Shown here: positions 27,091 to 36,137 of the stretch, in pieces
Layout: every line of letters starts with the position of its first letter
Numbering within the stretch: position 1 is the first letter of the stretch
Origin: a virus
Length of the DNA stretch: 63,203 bases
Reading direction: 5' to 3' (one strand)
IMG/VR virus record: IMGVR_UViG_3300027969_000101
Coordinates: 1 to 63,203 of that record
The notes under the pieces: generated by a model
Told to the model about the DNA's origin: nothing
Database searches by the model: none
Seen by the model: the letters and a program-made list of their open reading frames with translations, nothing else
Translations under genes and position numbers: made by a program

Positions 27091-27999
27091 TTAGTTTAAA
27101 TTATTCCATGTACTTTCATAGAATTTTTTAGTATCAGTGCTTGTCAATAAAAAATTAAGTAATACGTCTTTTTCAACAAACACCATATGTTCCCTTTTTG
27201 TTTCATTATTTAAGTTTGCTAACCACGGGATATTTTCAAATCCGGCAAATTTAGGAAAGTAAAATAACTCATCTCCCCAGTGTTTAGCGTACAATAAAGG
27301 TTTTACATAAAACTCATATCGAAATACATCGTGTAATGGTTCCCCTCTACGGGTAATAGTTGGGTCGTTATAAAATTGCCAACTCTTTAAAAAATAATCA
27401 ATTACTTCGTCGCTGATGACACTTGCAAAATATTCGCCAGTGCTACCAAACGATTTAATGTTGCCCGTTCTTTGTATTTTAGACAACAACTGGATTCTTG
27501 ATATCTCAGGATCGTAAAAACTATGATACAAATAATGTTTACCACTAGATTTTTTAGTTACAAACCATGGAGTATGTACTTGTATTATATCGTGTTCTTT
27601 TGGCATTTGATTAACAAACAAGTAATGTAAAGCATGGTGAGGATTTGTGTCATGTGCGTTAGCTAAATGCAAACATTCGTCTCTGTTTTTCTCTGGATCG
27701 ATTTCTATAATGTTAGTTTTAAAACTGTACTTACGCTCAATAGTTTTCAAATTTTCAAATTCAGAATCATTAAATCCCTTAAGATGCATAAAGTAGCAGT
27801 CTATAGGAATGCCCTGAGATTTAAAACTATGGAGTGCAGTTTGGCTGTCAAGCCCTGAGCTTAGACATAAAATAAGTTTATTGTTAATAGCATATAATCT
27901 TTGCGCTTCGAGATCGGACTCGTGTCGAATGTTAGTAGGTGGGCAAGTACACCCACTATACTCAACATAGAACCTATTATCTTCAAATCCATAATCCAT
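27091..27999 (-). CDS. PP-loop ATP pyrophosphatase-like protein (2 of 5)
   Basis: 302 residues from ATG 27999, chosen by alignment with the paralogue at 17497 (MDYGFEDNRFYVE versus MIYGFENNRFYID); the frame extends to 28044 only through duplicated sequence. The PP-loop is LSSGLDSQ, with Ser for the second Gly-region residue seen in the other copies, so catalysis could be altered. The C-terminal phrase FYVKPLLYAKHWGDELFYFPKFAGFE matches the paralogue. Confidence 0.75.
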   Translation of the reverse strand: MDYGFEDNRFYVEYSGCTCPPTNIRHESDLEAQRLYAINNKLILCLSSGLDSQTALHSFKSQGIPIDCYFMHLKGFNDSEFENLKTIERKYSFKTNIIEIDPEKNRDECLHLANAHDTNPHHALHYLFVNQMPKEHDIIQVHTPWFVTKKSSGKHYLYHSFYDPEISRIQLLSKIQRTGNIKSFGSTGEYFASVISDEVIDYFLKSWQFYNDPTITRRGEPLHDVFRYEFYVKPLLYAKHWGDELFYFPKFAGFENIPWLANLNNETKREHMVFVEKDVLLNFLLTSTDTKKFYESTWNNLN

Positions 28000-28000
28000 C

Positions 28001-28132
28001 ATATACTTATTAAGCCCCAGGTAAATAATCGATGAAACTGACAAACTTAGCCTACGCTAAATTAAATATACTTATTAAGCCCCAGGTAAATAATCGATGA
28101 AACTGACAAACTTAGCCTACGCTAAATTAAAT
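28001..28132. repeat. 65-bp exact tandem duplication
   Basis: 28001-28065 is repeated exactly at 28066-28130 (2 further bases match). The unit carries the start region of the divergent PP-loop gene on one side and the first 12 codons plus promoter-like GGTAAATA of the oxygenase gene at 28097 on the other. The left copy of the start (ATG 28032) is out of frame and ends after 18 codons. Confidence 0.95.
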
Positions 28133-28939
28133 TTAGAATTTGATAGGGAAGAATTTACACAAGAATACGACAAAGTAATAATCCCTCTATCCAAACGGCG
28201 AGCCAATTTTTACGATCATATGTTAGAAACCCGCGAGTTAAACAAGGTGTGGGGAATGGTTCCTGACGAGATTTATGATCAATCTGATTGCATTAAACTT
28301 ACAAATCAGACAAAGCAATTTGTACAAGGTACACATCGTAGCTGGCTTGCATATCAAATGCTAGAGATTGCTAATGTTGACACAATTGTTGATATAGCAA
28401 CACTTACTTCTAAATCTCTAGTTGAATCTATCAAAAATAAAGATTGGGTTGCATCAAGAATGTCAACTTTAGATGCTGAGTATAAGTTAAAAGATGAGTG
28501 TAAGGATTTAAAAATAGTTAAATGGATCTATGAAAATTTACCTTTTTCTAAACTAAACAGTATATCGTGTATTGCTCTACAACCGAATAGCTTCAGCGTT
28601 ATACACCGAGATCGATTCTACCAAAAAACTGAAATTAATCCTGTACATAACATCATTGCAAGGAAAGGATATATTATTATCAATATTAATATAACTGACG
28701 GTGGGTCACCTCTGTGGTGGTCATTAGATAACGACATGGTAAAAACCCCGTTTAAAGCCTACGATAAAGTTTTTTTAACTAATGATCATTTTTTACATGG
28801 AGTATCTCTTTGTTCTAGCACCCGGCGTCAAATACGTGTTTGCGGCAAGCCGACTGATAATTTTCTAAAGTTGCTTGATTCTAACACAATTATTGACCTA
28901 GGCAATGATTATAATTACAGCAACAAAATAATCATATAA
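28097..28939 (+). CDS. 2OG-Fe(II) oxygenase-like protein
   Basis: 280 residues. FSVIHRDRFYQK (HRD), KGYIIININITDGG (strand), DHFLHGVSL (distal His) and RRQIRVCGKP (Arg) form the core; the first 150 residues are helical. GGTAAATA ends 4 nt before the ATG and no Shine-Dalgarno is visible. Confidence 0.68.
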   Translation: MKLTNLAYAKLNLEFDREEFTQEYDKVIIPLSKRRANFYDHMLETRELNKVWGMVPDEIYDQSDCIKLTNQTKQFVQGTHRSWLAYQMLEIANVDTIVDIATLTSKSLVESIKNKDWVASRMSTLDAEYKLKDECKDLKIVKWIYENLPFSKLNSISCIALQPNSFSVIHRDRFYQKTEINPVHNIIARKGYIIININITDGGSPLWWSLDNDMVKTPFKAYDKVFLTNDHFLHGVSLCSSTRRQIRVCGKPTDNFLKLLDSNTIIDLGNDYNYSNKIII

Positions 28940-28942
28940 ATA
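28935..28942 (+). promoter_or_regulatory. late-type promoter TATAAATA
   Basis: TATAAATACAAG, 21 bp upstream of ATG 28964 with GGAG between; a conventional late promoter with leader. Confidence 0.65.
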
Positions 28943-28963
28943 CAAGAGAACTGGAGAATTACT

Positions 28964-29341
28964 ATGGCAAATATTGTTATTGTTACACTTACTAAAAAGT
29001 GGCCCGATGCTGAATCATATACTCAGCAATACGAGGAGATTGGCGGAGGATTGGCGCCCGTCGTAGATCATATTACAGAAAATTATTCACGCACTGGAAA
29101 AATGCTTGAGAGAGTGTTTACTGAAGATCCTGAAGCACTAACTCGTACCACAAGAACTATGTTCTCTGATGATGATGCTCGAAAAGAATACACAGCTGAT
29201 CCTGTTGTTGCTGAGCGAACACTAGTTATGAAACAACACGCAAAAAGCAAAGGCGTTAAAGCAGAGTGGATATGTCGTGAAATGGACGGTGGCGAAACTA
29301 TCCGCCAGTGGAAAGGCGACTGGCTAGAGGGTGTTGAATGA
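28964..29341 (+). CDS. hypothetical protein (125 aa)
   Basis: The product begins MANIVIVTLTKKWPDAESYTQQYEEIGGG and contains many acidic residues; it looks soluble and alpha/beta. CTGGAG precedes the start and a late promoter stands upstream. No family is recognised. Confidence 0.65.
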   Translation: MANIVIVTLTKKWPDAESYTQQYEEIGGGLAPVVDHITENYSRTGKMLERVFTEDPEALTRTTRTMFSDDDARKEYTADPVVAERTLVMKQHAKSKGVKAEWICREMDGGETIRQWKGDWLEGVE

Positions 29342-29348
29342 GGATTAA

Positions 29349-30221
29349 ATGAAGTTTTTAAAAAATAACTACTTACGCACAGTAGGGAACGGTCCAACAT
29401 TTAACGTTGAAATAGATCCTCCAAGTAATAAAACTGCTAACTATCATCAAGTATCAAAACAAGTAGCAGAACAAGTTTACGAAAATAAACAAGGGAAGTT
29501 GTACTTAATGTACAGCGGAGGAGTCGATAGCGAGTATGCATTAAACATATTCCTGTCTTTAGGTATTGATATAACCCCTGTTATCATCAAGCTAACTCCT
29601 AATTATAACATTCACGATATACAATATGCTTTAGATTTTTGTCAAAATAAAAATCTAAAGCCCTTAATAATCGATATCGACTTTGACGATTTCATCAAAT
29701 CAGGAAAATGTATAGAAATTGCATTAGCCTCAAAGTGCGCCGCATTTCAGCTAACGCCTACTTTCTATGGTGTTAGTCAGCTTGACGGAACTGTAGTAAT
29801 GGGAAGTCACGGACCTCCGCATATGAAAAAACTAGATAGCGGTGAATGGGTTGTTGATGAGCTAGAAATATTTCATAGTGTTTTAACGCACTTTGAAGTT
29901 AATAAAATACACGGGTGTCCTTTTTTCCTAGCGCATACCCCAGAGCAATACTTATCATTTTTATTGCATCCTATAATGCAGGATCTTGCAAATAATAAGA
30001 TTCCCGGAAAGTTAGGTAACCATTCTACTAAAGGCCTTGTGTTTAATCAACTTAGCGGATTTGAATTACAACGTAGACCAAAGTATACAGGATATGAAAC
30101 TATCGAGTCAGCAGAAATTTTTAAACACGAAAACATAAAATGGTTTGATACTGTTAAAGATAAATGGTGGGGAATTTACGAAGAAAACTATTTTGACCTA
30201 ATAGCAAGGCTACAAAAATAA
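29349..30221 (+). CDS. PP-loop ATP pyrophosphatase-like protein (3 of 5)
   Basis: 290 residues. MYSGGVDSEYALN (about residues 54-66) is the PP-loop, followed by a Rossmann-like adenine-binding layout (ITPVIIKLTPNYNIHD, PLIIDIDFDDF). The C-terminus ends with LSGFELQRRPKYTGYETIE, reminiscent of the AGFE phrase of copies 1 and 2. It overlaps the following gene by one base. Confidence 0.75.
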   Translation: MKFLKNNYLRTVGNGPTFNVEIDPPSNKTANYHQVSKQVAEQVYENKQGKLYLMYSGGVDSEYALNIFLSLGIDITPVIIKLTPNYNIHDIQYALDFCQNKNLKPLIIDIDFDDFIKSGKCIEIALASKCAAFQLTPTFYGVSQLDGTVVMGSHGPPHMKKLDSGEWVVDELEIFHSVLTHFEVNKIHGCPFFLAHTPEQYLSFLLHPIMQDLANNKIPGKLGNHSTKGLVFNQLSGFELQRRPKYTGYETIESAEIFKHENIKWFDTVKDKWWGIYEENYFDLIARLQK

Positions 30222-30769
30222 TGTATGCAGTTACTTGGATCCCAGGATCAGATAGCAAGCTAGATAGCATATTTGATTCTTTAAGAGGAGAACAATACCA
30301 AGATCGAACTCACCGGTTGTGGGGAAACTATAGCAAAGAAAATTTTAATTTTGCTGTAGCATTAACAATCTATTTTGAAAACGATGTTCCGTTACTATGC
30401 TCTAGTATTGCCGGCAGACCTTGTTGGCCGGAAAACATTTATCGTATTTTAAATCGAACATGGAAGCCTGCTAATAGATTAACTTGGCCAAATGGTGTTG
30501 GACAAAATTGGGCCATTACACTATCTAGTCAAATTAATTGGCTTAAAGAAAATACAGAATGTAAATTGTATTTTATTAGTAGACAAAAAGCTGGTTGGGA
30601 AGATTGGTGTATAAGAAGTTTTAAAAAACACGGACTAGAATTTAAAACAGATAACTATAAGTATCTAACTTGCCCTAACGAATGTGATTCTACATGCTGG
30701 CAGAAGATAATTTATAATGGCTCGGAGGAATTATTGTCGCAATGGAATCGTCAACAAAACAAATTATAA
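30221..30769 (+). CDS. hypothetical protein (182 aa), partner of PP-loop gene
   Basis: Begins MYAVTWIPGSDSKLDSIFDSLRGEQ; has a middle strand-rich part (FNFAVALTIYFENDVPLLCSSIAGRPCWP) and a Cys-rich end (CPNECDSTCWQKII). The middle recalls GNAT-like proteins, but no acetyl-CoA motif is clear. It is translated as a unit with the PP-loop gene upstream and the desaturase downstream. Confidence 0.65.
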   Translation: MYAVTWIPGSDSKLDSIFDSLRGEQYQDRTHRLWGNYSKENFNFAVALTIYFENDVPLLCSSIAGRPCWPENIYRILNRTWKPANRLTWPNGVGQNWAITLSSQINWLKENTECKLYFISRQKAGWEDWCIRSFKKHGLEFKTDNYKYLTCPNECDSTCWQKIIYNGSEELLSQWNRQQNKL

Positions 30770-31560
30770 AAAACATGTTTACTATACCTAATCTCTTGGG
30801 TAGTGTTATACCTCTTCAAATATTTGGAGTATGGGCTCTTTATAAATTATTTGAAGGCTCTGCACCAAGCTGGTGGATATTTGCAACAATAGTTGGATAT
30901 ATTTGTATTAAAATTTTAGGTGTAACATCTTGCTACCATAAAATGTTAAGCCATAAAGGCTTTACAACTACAAAATTCATGCGAAGACTAATGCTGTGGT
31001 TTGCGTTAATATCCGGCCAGGGAAGTCCAATCTTTTGGGTGTTGGTTCACCGAGGATATCATCACAGGTATACAGACAAAGCAGGCGACCCGCATAGTCC
31101 AAAAGAAGGATTTTGGCATAGCTATGTTTTGTGGATGTTTAAACTTCAAGAAGGAAGTATGAATTCTAAATATGTTATTGAGCTTTTAAGAGACGATGAC
31201 TGTGTATTCATTCATAAACATTATATAAAATTGTTATGGGCTAGCCATCTAATAGTTGCGCTAATAAGTGTTGACCTGTGGCTGTATACTATGATGCTAC
31301 CTGCTTTCATTACGTTCCATAGCTACAGCATACAAACAAGTTTAGGTCACAATCTCAAATTAGGTTACACTAATTATAAATTAGATAACGATGCTGTTAA
31401 TTTACCCTGGTTATTTCCGTTCATTTTAGGAGAATGCTGGCATAACAATCACCATGAGGATCCGCAAAACCCTAACTATGGTGGAAGACGTTGGTGGGAA
31501 TTAGATCCTGGCTACTGGTTAATTAAACTTATTAGAACTGATCACCAATCACGTTCATAA
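30742..31560 (+). CDS. fatty-acid desaturase, delta-9 type
   Basis: 272 residues, integral membrane. Three His boxes are visible: HKMLSHKGF (HxxxxH), HRGYHHRYTD (HxxHH) and HNNHHEDP (HxxHH), the diiron site of acyl-CoA/acyl-lipid desaturases. Four hydrophobic segments lie between them. It would introduce a double bond into membrane acyl chains. The start overlaps the preceding gene. Related enzymes occur in some aquatic phages. Confidence 0.88.
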   Translation: MESSTKQIIKNMFTIPNLLGSVIPLQIFGVWALYKLFEGSAPSWWIFATIVGYICIKILGVTSCYHKMLSHKGFTTTKFMRRLMLWFALISGQGSPIFWVLVHRGYHHRYTDKAGDPHSPKEGFWHSYVLWMFKLQEGSMNSKYVIELLRDDDCVFIHKHYIKLLWASHLIVALISVDLWLYTMMLPAFITFHSYSIQTSLGHNLKLGYTNYKLDNDAVNLPWLFPFILGECWHNNHHEDPQNPNYGGRRWWELDPGYWLIKLIRTDHQSRS

Positions 31561-32795
31561 GTAGACATATAGTGTTTAATATAATCTTGTACACTAGGGT
31601 CATCAATACTTAATACGTTATAGTCACTGTCAATACCAAACCTTGCGTTAGGCCGTAGTTCAACAGGAACATTGCTAACATCTTGATGGAACATTATATT
31701 AGGAGCAAGGGATCCTAGTTTTAATTTAAAATAAAAATACCAATCATTTTTATCTAAATCATAAATGTACTTACGAGCGGCCATTTTATAAGTAGTAGCA
31801 CCTAGTCCAATCTTCTCACCATTATTGTTATTCACCATAGACCAACGTTGAAAATCATCCGTGCTACCCCAATTCATAGCCCAATCATTTATTACACTTT
31901 GGTAGTTTTGTCTATCACTTAAGAATACAGATGTTCTAATAGCACAACTAACCCATTTAGTATTAAACAATAACCACCAATAATAGTCATGCAAACTTAC
32001 AATAGGAACTGTTGCAGTTTGTATATTCTTTTCAAACTTATCATACCAAGATGCTCCTAGTTGTTTATTGCTAGGAATATTCCAGTGTTCGATAATCAAA
32101 TCTTTAAACTGCGAATAATGAATATCACTCGATGTCATCTTATTGCGTATACTAGACAAGTGTGTTTGTGACTCAGCAGATAAATTTTGTATATAGTATT
32201 CAAAGTTCTGTTGTAGCTCTAAGAATCCCATAGTGCCAAATAAGCAATCGCCCTCGTCTGCGGTAATGGGTCTGTACCCATCTGCAATTAGATTATCGTA
32301 CTTTGTTACAGAAGAGTCGTACATCTTAAAATTGCCCCAGATAAATTTTTTCCAAAAAGTTGGATTTTCAATCATTGAATATGAATTGGCACAAACTGCA
32401 ATATTTTTTAATTCTTCTTTAGACAAGTTCTTTATCAAGGCGGCCATTATAATAGTACTGTCAATACCTCCAGAGTACATAACAGCAAATTTTTGATTTT
32501 TAGAATTAATTAAACCTGCAATTTCTATCGCACGTTCGTCACATATTTGGCCATATGATTTATTAAAACTAGGATCATAAGATGGCATCTCAAACCCTGG
32601 CGGAATATCCTGTGGCCAAGGCATGGACCATTCTCCGTTTCGACTAACAAATCTCTGGGGCTTATAATATATTCCTAAATCAAGCATAAACTTCCCACCA
32701 CTTCCGGATTCTTGTCTAATGCTTTCCCAAAACTGTTCTTGATAGTAATTGTATGTAATACCGCTTAGGTATAATTTTTTATTTAAATCTAGCAT
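31542..32795 (-). CDS. PP-loop ATPase, asparagine-synthetase-like (4 of 5)
   Basis: 417 residues from ATG 32795, which overlaps the stop of the upstream partner gene. MYSGGIDSTIIMAALI (about residues 105-120) is the PP-loop and the layout resembles the C-terminal synthetase domain of AsnB without the glutaminase half. It converges with the desaturase gene (19-base overlap). It is the second gene of a two-gene pair. Confidence 0.75.
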   Translation of the reverse strand: MLDLNKKLYLSGITYNYYQEQFWESIRQESGSGGKFMLDLGIYYKPQRFVSRNGEWSMPWPQDIPPGFEMPSYDPSFNKSYGQICDERAIEIAGLINSKNQKFAVMYSGGIDSTIIMAALIKNLSKEELKNIAVCANSYSMIENPTFWKKFIWGNFKMYDSSVTKYDNLIADGYRPITADEGDCLFGTMGFLELQQNFEYYIQNLSAESQTHLSSIRNKMTSSDIHYSQFKDLIIEHWNIPSNKQLGASWYDKFEKNIQTATVPIVSLHDYYWWLLFNTKWVSCAIRTSVFLSDRQNYQSVINDWAMNWGSTDDFQRWSMVNNNNGEKIGLGATTYKMAARKYIYDLDKNDWYFYFKLKLGSLAPNIMFHQDVSNVPVELRPNARFGIDSDYNVLSIDDPSVQDYIKHYMSTYERDW

Positions 32796-33610
32796 TATGC
32801 TACCCACATTGTTTGTTGATTTTTATCTTTATCTAAGTTTCCAATGTTTCCTAAATCGTACAAATCTTTAGGTTGTTCTAATTGCATATTATAATAAAAA
32901 AATTGTCTAATTCCGGTTACTTCGCTTGAAGTATAACTTCTCCAAGAATTATGAATACGTTCTAATGCTTCTTCAACACTGTCTGATTCATATAATATTG
33001 TTTTAATTGAAGATTCAATGCCCTCATCGCTACTAGTTCCATCTACTCTAGCTATAAAGTCTTTAGGATATTCTCCATTGAAGAATGTATCAATATAGCT
33101 TCTTTGTGTAAATGAATTTCTAAAACATAGCGCGGCAGTTAGTGCGTGTACAACTCGTAAACTAAACAAAGCATACTCTTGTAGTTTTAATAACATTGCT
33201 TTGCGATCTGGCTCTTGGAATTCTTCAGGCCATCCTCTATGCACCATCATATTGGGTTTAATCTTCATAGCAATAGTTGATTGTCTGTGGGCATACACTA
33301 TGGGGCCACCGTACTGCTTATCAACCATTTTATGTGAGGTTGTAAATTCTAAGCAATTTGAATTATCCATATCGGGAGTTACCTGATCTAAGATATAAAC
33401 AACGTTAGAACACTTCGACGATAATATTCTCCCCGTTTCAAATACTATCCACGGATCATAGCTATCTACTAAGAAAAATCGATCTATGCCCGGAGAAAAT
33501 AAGACGTAACTATTTTTCTTGCCCCAACTCATTGGATAATAAGTTTGGTGAAAGCCGGCATCGCCCGACATCCATGGTTTGTCTGATTCTGGTAAAGGAG
33601 TATGGCTCAT
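32795..33610 (-). CDS. unknown partner protein A of PP-loop gene (271 aa)
   Basis: Begins MSHTPLPESDKPWMSGDAGFHQTYYPMSWG and has a beta-rich first half and a helical second half. Near the C-terminus the phrase EEALERIHNSWRSY matches the phrase LMRIHAIWRKY in the protein at 36134-36841. Both genes stand directly upstream of a PP-loop gene on the minus strand. The shared RIHxxWRxY motif suggests a partner family. The function is unknown. Confidence 0.7.
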   Translation of the reverse strand: MSHTPLPESDKPWMSGDAGFHQTYYPMSWGKKNSYVLFSPGIDRFFLVDSYDPWIVFETGRILSSKCSNVVYILDQVTPDMDNSNCLEFTTSHKMVDKQYGGPIVYAHRQSTIAMKIKPNMMVHRGWPEEFQEPDRKAMLLKLQEYALFSLRVVHALTAALCFRNSFTQRSYIDTFFNGEYPKDFIARVDGTSSDEGIESSIKTILYESDSVEEALERIHNSWRSYTSSEVTGIRQFFYYNMQLEQPKDLYDLGNIGNLDKDKNQQTMWVA

Positions 33611-33634
33611 AAGTGTCCTGTTGTATTAAAAATA

Positions 33635-33642
33635 TATTTATA
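33635..33642 (-). promoter_or_regulatory. late-type promoter TATAAATA
   Basis: Minus-strand motif 24 bp before ATG 33610, with AGGA between. Confidence 0.6.
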
Positions 33643-33655
33643 TGCGCATATTAAT

Positions 33656-33663
33656 CATAAATA
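33656..33663 (+). promoter_or_regulatory. late-type promoter CATAAATA
   Basis: Ends 4 nt before ATG 33668; a leaderless arrangement. Confidence 0.5.
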
Positions 33664-33667
33664 ATTT

Positions 33668-35083
33668 ATGTTAGAGACAATTACAAATATTGGCAAAACT
33701 ATCGACTTATATGCCGGGCCATCAAAAGTTGCAATAATCGACCTTAGCCATCCTGAGCCAAAATCAATAACTTACCAGGAACTTGATAACATGGCCGATG
33801 CTGTTGCCCGTGTGCTGTCTAGTCAAGGAATACAAATTGGTAACAAGGTCGCTATGCTGGCCGATAACTCAATAGAATATGTGGCAACATTTTTTGGAAT
33901 TATGAGAATAGGTGCAATACCGGTACTTATTAATAATAAATTAACACCGGAGCAAATATCTTTTATTGTAAATGAATCAGAATCAAAACTAGTCCTAACT
34001 AAATTTGATGAGTATCTAGATTACGGTGGATTTGAAACATACCAGCCCAACGAAGAAGACCCTGCATTTTTATTATATACTTCCGGTTCTTACGGTGATC
34101 CAAAAGGTGCAGTATTAACCCACAAGAGACACGCTTGGTCTATTTTACGATATACAACTAATGATAAAGCATGGAGCTCTAAAAGAATTACTTTAATATC
34201 AGCACCTTTATATCATGCTAACGGATTAACAACTTTAGAAGGATCCATTGCGGGACATTCTACAATAGTGTTATTACCAAAGTTTGATGCCCAGATTTGT
34301 TTACAATCTATAGAAAAATATAAAATTAATACTATCTACGGTATCCCAACTATGCTTGCTATGATGATGCAAGAATCCAATATAAGTGATTTTAATTTAA
34401 CATCAGTTAGACAAATTCGATTAGCATCATCTCCTATGAGTCAAAAATTAATTGATAATATTAATCGATATTTCCCTAATACTATCATTACTAACAATTA
34501 CGGAATTACAGAAGTAGGGCCTGGATTGTTTGGAGCGCACCCGGACAACTTACCCCGACCCCCCGCTAGTGTAGGCTATCCGTATCCGGGTATTGAGTAT
34601 CGGTTAGTCAACGGTATATTAGAAATTAAAAGTCCTAGCATGATGACTTCGTACTACAAACGAGAAAACCCATCAATCACTAAGGATGGATTCTTTATTA
34701 CCAATGACCTTTTTGAAGTAGACCAACACGGGTTTTACTATTTCAAAGGCAGGGCAGATGATATGTTTAAATGCGGAGGGAATAGTGTTTATCCAAGCCA
34801 AGTTGAAAAACTTCTTGAAAAGCATCCAAGTGTTGCTTCTGCGTTCGTTCTAGGGTTGCCTGATGATATCAAAGGATACAGGCCTTATGCCTTTGTTATT
34901 TTAGAAAGAGGTTCTACCACAACGGAAGAAGAACTAAAAGAGTATACTTTACAGAACGGCCCTGCTTACCAGCATCCGAGACGTGTATGGGTTGTTGACA
35001 GTTTTCCTTTGGCAGGAACTAATAAAATTAATAAAAAAGAATTAGAAAATATAGCTGTTAGTTTGTTAGCCAATCAGAAATAA
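33668..35083 (+). CDS. AMP-forming acyl-CoA synthetase / adenylate ligase
   Basis: 471 residues with all ANL-superfamily landmarks: LLYTSGSYGDPKGAVLTH (P-loop-like A3), NNYGITEVGPG (A5), FFITNDLFEVDQHGFYYFKGRADDMFKCGGNSVYPSQVE (A7-A8 hinge) and the C-terminal Lys in GTNKINKKEL. It adenylates a carboxylic acid and passes it to CoA or a carrier; the acid is unknown. Shorter than typical enzymes (about 500-550). It converges with the PP-loop gene at 35058. Confidence 0.88.
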   Translation: MLETITNIGKTIDLYAGPSKVAIIDLSHPEPKSITYQELDNMADAVARVLSSQGIQIGNKVAMLADNSIEYVATFFGIMRIGAIPVLINNKLTPEQISFIVNESESKLVLTKFDEYLDYGGFETYQPNEEDPAFLLYTSGSYGDPKGAVLTHKRHAWSILRYTTNDKAWSSKRITLISAPLYHANGLTTLEGSIAGHSTIVLLPKFDAQICLQSIEKYKINTIYGIPTMLAMMMQESNISDFNLTSVRQIRLASSPMSQKLIDNINRYFPNTIITNNYGITEVGPGLFGAHPDNLPRPPASVGYPYPGIEYRLVNGILEIKSPSMMTSYYKRENPSITKDGFFITNDLFEVDQHGFYYFKGRADDMFKCGGNSVYPSQVEKLLEKHPSVASAFVLGLPDDIKGYRPYAFVILERGSTTTEEELKEYTLQNGPAYQHPRRVWVVDSFPLAGTNKINKKELENIAVSLLANQK

Positions 35084-36137
35084 AATTTTCTTTGGTGTAA
35101 TAATCAAACAATTTAAAATCTTTTGCTCGTATTTTAGTATGTTCTGAATCTATAGCAACATACGAATCAGCCGCATAATAAATTGTAGCAGACGGGTGTT
35201 TAATCTTTTTATCAAAATAATCTTGATCTTTGGTATAGTCAAAAATTAATTTTTTAAAATCGTATTTAAAATCCGAAAGAGTAGTTATTTTTGATTGCCT
35301 ATGATTTATCGACCATTGTTGCAGTTGGGGAGAACTAAAGAATGTCTGTATGTCTACAGGTATGTTAGTTCTTAATTTAATTTTTTCATGTGCCCACTGC
35401 CAGCGCCAACAAAAACTTATCCACCACGAAAAGTCATAAACAGTTTCTATGGGCCTGGGCGACTTGCTTGCTGACAACATATAAATGTCATACCAACAAT
35501 TGGCAGATTTATTAGACATTCCGTGATCTTCAAAGAATTTTACTATAATATTTCTTGTTGGTTTTTGTTTTAAAGATTCTCCTCCATAGAGGTTGAAAAA
35601 ATCTATGCCAAACTCTTGTCCGTACATGCAGTCGCCTCGCTCGCAACTTAACACAATACCATCAACACCGGTAAATTTTATTCGTTGCATAAACTCCTCA
35701 GAGGCTACTAACTTAAAATTTCCCAATATATGATTTTGGTAAAAATTAGAATGTTCTCTTATACTGTCTCTGTTGCAAACAACTACTAATTGATCTTTTG
35801 TTGCGCCAGCCTGGATAAAAGAAACTAGCGCCATAGTAGAATCTATGCCGCCGCTCCATAAAAAATAAATTAATTTTTGAGATGATAGTATATCATTAGC
35901 TCTTGTCAACGCACAATCTAATAAATCCATAGATAGCTGATTTGGGAATTCTATTATCTTATTTTCTTCTAGCACTACATTTCTAAAAGGCAATGCTACA
36001 GACTCTGTTCGATCAACTAACCAAGATCCTGGTATGACTTTTAATATATCTTTATAGATGTCTATGTCAGGACGATTATTTAATAAATTTTTTTGATCTT
36101 TTATTTCAAAAGAACAAGATACGATCAATGACTTCAT
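35058..36137 (-). CDS. PP-loop ATPase, asparagine-synthetase-like (5 of 5)
   Basis: 359 residues. FLWSGGIDSTMALVSFI (about residues 97-113) is the PP-loop. Later phrases (RGDCMYGQEFGIDFFNLY; WWISFCWRWQWAHEKIKLR) echo DEGDCLFGTMGFLELQ and WWLLFNTKWVSCAIRTS in copy 4, so copies 4 and 5 are closer to each other. It is coupled to the partner gene upstream by an ATGA overlap. Confidence 0.75.
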   Translation of the reverse strand: MKSLIVSCSFEIKDQKNLLNNRPDIDIYKDILKVIPGSWLVDRTESVALPFRNVVLEENKIIEFPNQLSMDLLDCALTRANDILSSQKLIYFLWSGGIDSTMALVSFIQAGATKDQLVVVCNRDSIREHSNFYQNHILGNFKLVASEEFMQRIKFTGVDGIVLSCERGDCMYGQEFGIDFFNLYGGESLKQKPTRNIIVKFFEDHGMSNKSANCWYDIYMLSASKSPRPIETVYDFSWWISFCWRWQWAHEKIKLRTNIPVDIQTFFSSPQLQQWSINHRQSKITTLSDFKYDFKKLIFDYTKDQDYFDKKIKHPSATIYYAADSYVAIDSEHTKIRAKDFKLFDYYTKENFISDWLTN

